Assembly: GCA_023249835.1 (NCBI GenBank)
Contig: JAHFBY010000154.1
Span: 1 to 5,517, forward strand
Direction: 5' to 3'
Length of the DNA: 5,517 nucleotides
From: Elusimicrobiota bacterium
GTDB taxonomy: Bacteria > Elusimicrobiota > Elusimicrobia > 2-02-FULL-39-32
The position numbers and the translations under genes are program-made. Below, in pieces: positions 1 to 5,517 of this stretch; positions within the stretch are counted from its first letter, which is position 1, and each line of letters starts with the position of its first letter. The notes beneath the pieces were generated by a model, which saw only the letters and a list, made by a program, of their open reading frames with translations, did no database searches and had not been told where the DNA came from.

Positions 1-1
1 C

Positions 2-97
2 GAACGACATTTGTTTAAACCTAAATCCCAAACGCAAACCGAGCCGCAGGTTCAAGCGCCACAAGACCTAAACGCTTTAGAAGCGTTTAGGTCGTTA
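2..97 (+). other. Linker-like Q/P/T-rich segment (residues 1-32)
   Basis: The first 32 residues hold a polar low-complexity run with alternating Q and T and spaced prolines (around residues 7-20, including SQTQTEPQVQAP), followed by a short stretch that could be helical (LNALEAF, 23-29). It lacks the repeat motifs seen downstream. It most likely joins whatever lies upstream to domain D. The region after unit 13 that leads into the second domain D is not similar, so this is a separate linker and not part of the domain. Confidence 0.5.
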
Positions 98-3000
98 GTG
101 GACGCGCCGCTGCGCATTAACGGCGCGGACTATGTGATTGGTTTAGATGAAAGCGGCCAGAAACTGGCCGTAAAGTTAATGGACCAAGAAAATGAACGCT
201 GGACAGTTTCTGAGGTGGCTATCACCGAAGACGACAATAGCGCTTCTCTTACAATGTCTTTACCCGACAACGCCGAGTCTACTATCCTCGCCACTTTAAA
301 CAAACAGAGCGGCGAAATAATTTTATCGCATAACCAAGAGGTTTGGTCCTATGTGGGCCAAGAAAACGCGCAAAGCGTGCAACACCAAAACGTGACTGTA
401 AGCTATCACTACAACGAAAAAGGGGAAATAGATTTAGCCGCGGGAGCAGGGACCCTAAACGGAGACGACGGTTACGGTAACCTTACCAACGGCGACGTCA
501 CTCAAGAGTTTGTGGTGGTGGCCGGACAAGCGAAGTTAAGCCAAAACCGCACCGAGTCCACGACCTTAAATATCGACGGTTCCGCGCAAACCCAAAGCAA
601 CAGCACTTTCTACGCTTACGATGAAAACGGCAAACTGGTGAAAGAAGGGGGCGCTTTTGGCGGCGCAAACAAAGACGGCAGCACGCGCGGCATTGGTTCA
701 AGCCGTTCGTTTAATGCGGACGGGTCAGTAACCGAAACCACTTTTGAACAAGAGTACGCCATTTTAAACGAACAAGCTAAATTGGTCCATACCGCCACCC
801 AATCTAAAAACAGTTCACCAGATTCCAGCCAACAAGAGCAGACCTTGCACATGTACTATCAATATAACGACAAAAACAGCCTCATTGCTGCTCTGGGTGA
901 AGGATCGTTCCGGCAAAACGATTCGTTTGGCTTTAGCAGCCAAAACGGAACCTTAACGCAAACCTATGCGGTGATTATGGGTCAAGCAAAAATAGTTAAG
1001 TCGCTAACTAATACCGACATCGCCAATATTGACGGTTCCAGTTCCCAACAGAGCCAAACCATAGAATATATTTATGACCAAACCACCGGCCAGCTCTTAG
1101 ACGCTAACGGCAGCGTAAACTCCACTGCCAACGACGGTTTTAACAATACCACCCGTTCCGCCTCCTTCCAAACTTACCAGATCCAAAATTCGCAAGCCAA
1201 ACTCATAGAATCTTTAAATCTTTCCCGAACCGAGAACCTAGACGGTTCCAGTCAAGAGCAAACCTTAACCACAAAGAACAGTTACGATCCGCTTACCGGA
1301 CTTTTAACGCATGCGAGCGCGCTAGGCAGCGCGTTAAACAACGACGGGCTAGGAAACTTTACCCGTTCGGAAATTGTCCAAGAGTTTGCCGTTATCAAAA
1401 ATCAGGCCAAAACGGTTAAAGTCCTTACCCGAACCCACAGCAGCAACAACCTTGGCCAAGGCTCTTACCTAACGCCCCTTGCGAACGCGGAAGGAAGCGC
1501 CAACAGCCAGGAATCAATCCTCTATTACGCCTACGACGCCAACGGCGTCTTAACAGCGGAAAATGGCCTCTACGGCGGCAAAAATAACGACGGCAAAACT
1601 CAAGGAGTCCTCACTTCCTACGCTAACGACGGCTACGACAACATTACCCGCGCTACCCTCATCCAAGACTACGCGGTATATAAAGGGCAATCAAAACTAG
1701 TCAATAGCCGGTCCATTAGCGATACCTCTAACCTTGACGGATCAGAATCTAAGCAAGACCTTTCCGTGGCTTATGTTTATGAGGCTAACACGCTGAATTT
1801 AAAATCTGTTGTTGGCGAAGGTTCATCCTTAAGCAGGGAAGGGTCTTCTCCTCCCGCAAATTTTACCCGCTCTGAAATCAAGCAAACTTACGCCATTGTT
1901 AATGGTTCCGCCAAAATAACGCAGTCCCAAACGCAAAGTTTTACCAGCGACGCTAACGCGCTCGGCAGTTTTGAAAAACCTTTGACAAATCCGGACGGAT
2001 CCGCTAACAGCCAGGAAATGACGGTTTATTATGCCTATGACGCCTTTGGCAAACTAACATTAGAAAACGGCGTTTATGGCGGCAAAGATCAAAACGGCAA
2101 AACATCAGGACTGGGAAACAGTTTGAGCAACGACGGGTTTAACAACTTTACTCGTTCGGGCATTGTGCAAAACTATTTGTTGATAAACGGACAAGCCAAA
2201 GTAAGGGAAACCCAAACGCAAAGTTTTACCAGCGACGCGCAAAGCGCAGGCAGCTATAACGCGCCTTTAACCAGCCCCTACGGCGCGTTTTCCACCCAAG
2301 AGAACGTTCAATATTTCGCCTACGCAGAGTCCGGACGATTGGTTGACCAAGGAGGCCGGTTCGGGGGCAAAGAAAATAATGGAAAAACCAGCAGTTCGAG
2401 CAACGGGAACAGCAACGACGGTTACGGGAACATTACCCAAACTCAAGTTGCGCAAAGCTACGTCATTGTGCAAGGGCAAGCAAAAGTTAAAAGCGCGGAA
2501 ACCTTAGCCGATACCGCCAACCTGGACGGTTCGCAAAATTCTCAAAGCATGACCCAAACCTATAGTTACTACGGCGAAACTGACGAGCAAGGCCGCGCGC
2601 TAAAGGGACTCGCAGTAACTGAGAACAACAAGATCGGTAACTTGGCAAGTTCGCAGGCTACGGGCAAAAGTTTAGCGCGCGACGGGAAACAGTTGGAAAA
2701 CTATACCGCTTCAACTATTGTTTCCGAATACGCGGTGATCCGCAACCAAGCGCGCCAAATTTCGAGCCAAACCCGCAGTTTTAGTTCTAACGCCCGCTCA
2801 GGGGGAACCTACCAGAACCCATTAGCCAACGCCGACTTGAGCTTTAGCCAACAAGAAATGACGGTTCATTACGCTTATGACGATAAGGGACTGCTCCTAA
2901 CCGCGAGCGGGCAAGGAGCGTCCCATTTTGACGACGGTTACCGTAACCTTACCGATACCGCCATTACGCAAAGTTTTAACGTAATGTATGGACAAGCAAA

Positions 3001-5517
3001 ACTTAAAACCAACCGTACACAAACGCAAACCACAAACATTGACAAATCTATTTCTTATTCCGACTCCAAAGTGTCCTACAACTATTTTGGCGAGCCCGGT
3101 TACGCGGTTGCTAATGAGCGTTACGCAGGCCAGTTGGCGCAAGCCTCGGGGTCGGGCAACTCTTTAACCAACGACGGATCTGACCGCTACACAGCGGCCA
3201 ACTTTACGCAAGATTTTACCGTTATAAACGGACAAGCAAAAATGGTAAAAAATTTCAGCCGCTCTTGGAGCTCCGACGTTAACGGGTCGGGCAATTATTT
3301 GGACCCCCGCGCTTATGCGGACAACTTTAAGTCCAGTCAAGAAACAAGCGTTTATTACGCTTACGACCACGCCGGCAACTTAACTTTGGGCAACGGGACT
3401 TACGGTTCCGGGCAAAAGGGCGCCGACAACATGTACCGCACCTACGGCGCGGGCAAAAGCCGGACCGATGACGGGCACAACAATATTACCCACGGCATAA
3501 TCCAACAGTCCTATACTCTAAAAAATGGCCAGGCGAAATTAGAAAGCACCAGCACGGAAACCGATTTAACCGGCAGCTTAACCAAAGAAATGGCGTTTAG
3601 CGTTGGACGGTTACAGCTTTCAGTGGCCGACGAACTCATTGGCGCAGAAATTAAGGTAGGCGCAAATACCTACGTTATCGGCATGGACGCTTTGGGCCAG
3701 TCTTTAACGCTATACCTAGACAACCTCCAGGCCGGAGAAATAAACGTTTACCAAGACGGTTCAATGCTGAACATTACGCTCGCGCCGTTTAAAGCGGATC
3801 CCGTGGTTTTAAGTTACGACAAATCTACCGGAAACCTTTACGTTGCCCAAGAAGAGTATGTTCCGCTAAGCGCGCAAAACATCGCTTCTAGGCAAACCCA
3901 AACTATTGTCATAACCTACGCTTACAACGACGCGGGCCTCTTGGTTGACGCTCACGGGTCGGGCTTTTCCGCAAACAACGACGGGTTGGGCAAAAACAGC
4001 ATGAGCCAAATCACGCAGAATTATGTGATTATTAACGGTCAGGCAAAAGTGAGCGAAAACGTGAACCGTTCTTGGAGCGTAAACCCCTTAAACCTTGGCA
4101 GTTTTGAAGTTCCCGGCAAACAGATTGACGAGGCCGCTAACAGAAATGAAAACCATACCTACTACGCCTATAACGCCGCGGGCGTGTTAGTGATCGGATC
4201 AGACCCTAACGAGGTTGCGGTTTACGGCGGAAAACTTGGCCTAGGCAACGTTTGGACCCGCAAAACTTTTGGTAAAAGCGCGTCTTGGTCTAACGACGGT
4301 TACGACAATATCACTACGAGCGAGGTGGATCAGACCTACCTCATTATTAACGGTCAGGCGAAAGTAAGTTCCACTTACACTCAGTCAAAGTCTTTGATGG
4401 TTGACGGCGCTCAATCTTTTAATAACCTCACAGTGGACTATACCTTTGACGCTCAAGGAAACCTCATCGGCGCTAAAGGGCTCTATAACAATAACTACTC
4501 CAATAACCAAGGTACCACCACCAACGCCACGGTTACCCAAGACTACGTTATTATTGACGGCGCAGCGCAGTTGTCAAAAGTCCGGTCAAAATCAGACACA
4601 ACCACTTTTGAGGGGTCCGCCAGCAGCGAGTCCGAAGATACGTTTTATACTTACGGGTCGTCCGGACGGTTGGTGAATGTCAACGGCGTTACTTCTGCCA
4701 GCGGCGTTGTTTACGGCGTTACCAAAGATAAAGTGTTGGGAAAAACTGGTTCGAGCAGTTCAAGCGGATCCAAAGAGTACGTGATCATCAACGGCCAAGC
4801 TAAGACCTCCCGCATCCTTACGCGCTCGCAAGTCATCAATTACGATGGTTCTACCAATGAACAAACCTCAAATTTTGTTATGCGCTATAACGCTGTTACC
4901 GGAGCCTTGAACGGCGCGGAAAGCAACGAAGAGTTTAAAAGCTATGCTGTAGGTTATAAAGATAATGCGGAAGAGGACGCCTCGATAATTTCCATCACTC
5001 AAGGTCACACCGCGCAAAGTTACGCCATTATCCACGGACAAGCAAAAGTTTTAGGAAATGTAACCACCTCAGAAACTCAAGACTATGACCCCAACAACCT
5101 GAGCTTGCCGCCCAGCAACGTGCATAAACAGAAAGTTACTGTTGACTACTCCTACGATCAAGAAGGGCGCGGCATTTTGTCCGGAGCAAAAGGCGCGGGC
5201 GCGCGCGACAGTTTTGAGTATAACGACGCGCTTAACCCGACCCGTTTAACGGGTACAACCAAAAGTTCGATCGAGCAAGATTATCTCATCTTTGGCAACC
5301 GCGCGCTGATCGCAAGGGAAATAACGCGCACTTTAGGCAACGCGGCGCCTAACGATTTGGCGGGCGCGCCCGCAACCGTCCAAGATCAGGTCATGACCAC
5401 CACCTACATCTATGATGAGGTCGGGCGCTTGATCGACGCGCACTCTACAACGGACTTAAACAATATTAACCAAGAACTACAAAGTACCAACATCGGCAAG
5501 ATGATCTACACCTACAT
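2..5517 (+). CDS. Giant cysteine-free tandem-repeat protein, internal fragment (both ends outside window)
   Basis: One frame is open from base 2 to the end of the window: 1838 full codons plus two bases, no stop, no start that can be assigned. I do not recognise a named family. The translation is a short linker, a non-repeat domain, and 20 tandem units of mostly 69-103 residues with a second copy of the non-repeat domain inside the array. It contains no cysteine and only six tryptophans (67, 115, 1089, 1358, 1418, 1429), and is dominated by N, S, T, Q, G and A. Alternating hydrophobic and polar residues suggest beta strands; no transmembrane segment, signal peptide, coiled coil or catalytic motif is visible. 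These traits are usual for secreted or surface-anchored bacterial repeat proteins, so an adhesive or structural surface role is my inference. The repetition of the same motifs at regular spacing in this frame only is what proves it is the coding frame. Function, true length and anchoring mechanism cannot be read from this fragment. Confidence 0.95.
98..403 (+). other. Domain D, copy 1 (non-repeat beta-rich domain, residues ~33-134)
   Basis: This segment carries none of the GQAK or NDG motifs of the array. Its core is Y44-V-I-G-x-D-x-x-G-Q-x-L, then alternating strands, a K-x-S-G-E-I turn (101-106), and it runs directly into the first Y-x-Y-N motif at residue 135. The same order (NTYVIGMDALGQSL, then a K-S-T-G-N-L turn, then the array motif) recurs at residues ~1208-1304, which defines it as a domain used twice. 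It contains W67 and W115, two of the six tryptophans of the fragment; copy 2 has none. Pattern suggests a small beta sandwich or barrel, but this is inference and I cannot name a family. Confidence 0.7.
404..1276 (+). repeat. Repeat block 1: units 1-4, mainly short form
   Basis: Units 1, 3 and 4 are of the basal 69-70 residue type with short linkers (NIDGS at 190-194 and 343-347). Unit 2 is 82 residues because it carries insertion A (FGGANKDGSTRG, 219-230). GQAK-equivalent sites are 175 (GQAK), 257 (EQAK), 327 (GQAK) and 397 (SQAK); the last three spacings, including the step to unit 5, are exactly 70 residues. Unit 3 deviates in the loop (QNGT instead of NDGxxN), and the linker of unit 2 has SPDSSQQ in place of NxDGSxxQ. 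Unit 2 is the only clear insertion A not preceded by insertion B. Confidence 0.85.
1926..1953 (+). repeat. Exact 28-base direct repeat, copy 1 (linker after unit 7)
   Basis: Bases 1926-1953 are identical to 2211-2238. The two copies sit 285 bases (95 codons) apart, in the same frame, and encode the start of insertion B (QTQSFTSDA). It is the longest exact repeat I found by eye; most other units share amino acids but not bases. Confidence 0.85.
2211..2238 (+). repeat. Exact 28-base direct repeat, copy 2 (linker after unit 8)
   Basis: Second copy of the stretch at 1926-1953. Flanks diverge at once on both sides (T versus A upstream, T versus G downstream), while similarity at protein level continues. 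This fits either duplication of a long-form unit followed by divergence or local gene conversion. Confidence 0.85.
2561..3622 (+). repeat. Repeat block 3: units 10-13, irregular lengths
   Basis: Unit 10 is the longest simple unit (103 residues); after its Y-S-Y-Y-G opening it has an atypical insertion (about 869-895) and R-D-G in place of N-D-G, plus NQAR instead of GQAK (915-918). Unit 11 is a clean 69-residue basal unit (GQAK at 997). Unit 12 has an extended loop (T-N-D-G-S-D-R-Y-T-A-A-N-F-T, 1057-1069), GQAK at 1077 and a B linker with a tryptophan (S-R-S-W, 1086-1089). Unit 13 has an enlarged insertion A (Y-G-S-G-Q-K-G, 1134-1140, continuing to 1151) and GQAK at 1176, after which the usual linker is replaced by a lead-in to domain D. 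Confidence 0.8.
3623..3916 (+). other. Domain D, copy 2 (inserted between repeat units 13 and 14, residues ~1208-1305)
   Basis: The spacing between GQAK motifs here jumps to 170 residues because about 100 residues of non-repeat sequence are present. They align with copy 1 near the start of the window: YVIGMDALGQSL (1224-1235) against YVIGLDESGQKL (44-55), and a K-S-T-G-N-L-Y turn (1274-1280) against K-Q-S-G-E-I-I (101-107), with the array motif following both (Y1306 and Y135). Core-to-array distance is 82 residues here and 91 in copy 1. Similarity outside the core is modest, so the two copies are old. The domain sits exactly where other units have insertion B, between the GQAK strand and the next Y-x-Y-D strand. 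Confidence 0.7.
3917..4438 (+). repeat. Repeat block 4: units 14-15, long form after domain D
   Basis: Unit 14 is 82 residues: basal loop (NNDGLGKNS), GQAK at 1346, then a B linker with tryptophan (N-R-S-W, 1355-1358, and NLGSFEVP, 1364-1371). Unit 15 is 92 residues with a large insertion A (VYGGKLGLG, 1407-1415, continuing to about 1425), loop NDGYDNIT (1431-1438), GQAK at 1451 and a short linker. The two units share the stretch IINGQAKV with 17 identical bases (4028-4044 and 4343-4359). The R-S-W start of insertion B is shared with the unit 12 linker, linking the two sides of domain D. Confidence 0.8.
4439..5517 (+). repeat. Repeat block 5: units 16-20, degenerate end of the visible array
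   Basis: The opening motif stays clear (Y-T-F-D-A-Q-G-N-L at 1480, Y-T-Y-G-S-S-G-R-L at 1549, Y-S-Y-D at 1716, Y-I-Y-D-E-V-G-R-L at 1802), but other landmarks fade. Unit 16 has GAAQ (1520-1523) where GQAK is expected, unit 17 has lost the NDG loop for a serine run (1584-1588), unit 18 opens as M-R-Y-N and has an acidic loop (E-E-D-A, 1657-1660), and unit 19 has N-R-A-L (1766-1769). Units 17 and 18 still have GQAK (1598, 1679). Linkers after units 18 and 19 are proline-containing and of intermediate length. Unit 20 runs off the window. The drift may mean the array is approaching its end or a change of repeat subtype. Confidence 0.75.

Larger units (their letters stand above)
1277..2560 (+). 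repeat. Repeat block 2: units 5-9, long form with insertions A and B
   Basis: This is the most regular part of the long form. Linkers after units 5, 7 and 8 carry insertion B (about 478-496, 644-663 and 741-759), and the units that follow, 6, 8 and 9, all carry insertion A (YGGKNNDGKTQG at 524-535 and its equivalents at 692-703 and 787-797). GQAK-equivalent sites are 467 (NQAK), 562 (GQSK), 635 (GSAK), 730 (GQAK) and 825 (GQAK); steps containing both insertions are exactly 95 residues. Linkers after units 6 and 9 return to the short N-L-D-G-S form. Units 7/8 and 8/9 share a 28-base identical stretch in their B linkers, suggesting this block grew by relatively recent duplication or conversion. 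Confidence 0.85.
404..5517 (+). repeat. Tandem protein repeat array, 20 units (unit 20 cut by window edge)
   Basis: Units begin (aromatic of Y-x-Y-D) at bases 404, 611, 857, 1067, 1277, 1526, 1772, 2030, 2315, 2561, 2870, 3077, 3356, 3917, 4163, 4439, 4646, 4880, 5147 and 5405. Order within a unit: Y-x-Y-[DN]-x-x-G-x-L strand; optional insertion A, typified by YGGKxxDGKTxG; N-D-G-[YFL]-x-N-[IFL]-T loop; Q-x-[YF]-x-[VI]-I-x-G-Q-A-K-[VL] strand; then a linker, either short with N-[IL]-D-G-S, or longer (insertion B, typified by SFTSDANALGSY..PL); then an S-Q-x-x-T-V strand leading to the next unit. Successive lengths in residues are 69, 82, 70, 70, 83, 82, 86, 95, 82, 103, 69, 93, 187 (holds domain D), 82, 92, 69, 78, 89, 86. 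The opening motif resembles the core of YD (RHS) repeats, but the period is far longer. Repeated beta strands suggest an elongated fibre or string of small beta domains. Confidence 0.92.

Noticed and set aside
498..852. Minus-strand reading frames at 498-701 and 616-852
   Set aside because: They overlap each other and lie opposite the giant gene. Their translations are rich in C and R, with no family features and no ribosome binding context; they are shadows of the repeat coding frame.
2267..3370. Minus-strand reading frames at 2267-2479, 2897-3142 and 3164-3370
   Set aside because: Antisense to well-conserved repeat units. The latter two share similar phrases only because the opposite strand encodes repeats.
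4401..4676. Plus-strand 91-codon frame starting at 4401
   Set aside because: It lies in another frame inside units 15-17, which are clearly coding in the main frame; low-complexity T/P-rich translation, no supporting start signal.
5361..5372. Perfect 12-base GC palindrome (CGGGCGCGCCCG)
   Set aside because: It lies in coding sequence in a locally GC-rich stretch encoding alanine, glycine and proline; no stem-loop with T-run or paired site suggests a terminator or operator.
404..5517. CRISPR array or DNA-level satellite
   Set aside because: Periodicity is at the protein level with variable lengths in multiples of three and scrambled synonymous codons; there are no short identical repeats with uniform spacers.
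404..5517. Classical RHS/YD polymorphic toxin
   Set aside because: The repeat period is 69-103 residues instead of about 20, and no RHS core end motif (P-x-x-x-x-D-P-x-G) or toxin domain is visible.
1..5517. Assembly artefact made of collapsed or duplicated repeats
   Set aside because: Units differ at most bases and the frame is kept throughout, which a false duplication would not give. Copy number outside the 28-base identical stretch seems reliable, though long reads would settle it.

Overview
The whole window lies inside one very large protein-coding gene on the + strand. Reading from base 2, 1838 consecutive codons run without a stop, and the frame is open at both edges, so neither the start codon nor the stop codon is here. 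There is no intergenic DNA, RNA gene, promoter, terminator or mobile element that I can support. Residue numbers below count from the codon at base 2 (residue n begins at base 3n-1).

Layout: residues 1-32 are a Q/P/T-rich linker-like stretch. Residues about 33-134 form a non-repeat beta-rich domain (here called domain D). From residue 135 to the end there are 20 tandem units (the last one cut by the window edge), each opening with an aromatic-x-aromatic-D/N-x-x-G-x-L motif, passing through an N-D-G-x-x-N-x-T loop and ending near a Q-x-[YF]-x-[VI]-I-x-G-Q-A-K strand. Unit lengths cluster near 69, 82 and 95 residues, which fits a basal unit plus one or two optional insertions of about 13 residues. 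A second, divergent copy of domain D (residues about 1208-1304) interrupts the array between units 13 and 14. Towards the 3' edge the units become irregular.

The translated protein has no cysteine in 1838 residues, is visibly rich in N, S, T, Q, G and A, and shows no recognisable catalytic motif. This looks like an extracellular or cell-surface structural repeat protein (adhesin, stalk or giant surface fibre) from a bacterium. Base composition looks near 50% GC by eye. Host assignment is uncertain. Giant repeat-rich reading frames with this general look are known to me from uncultivated bacteria such as Omnitrophota, but that is recollection of style, not a match I can demonstrate.

The most notable points are the size-quantised modular repeat, the coupling between two insertions that flank the same strand, the D domain that occurs twice at the same place relative to the repeat, and strong protein-level conservation with heavily shuffled synonymous codons.
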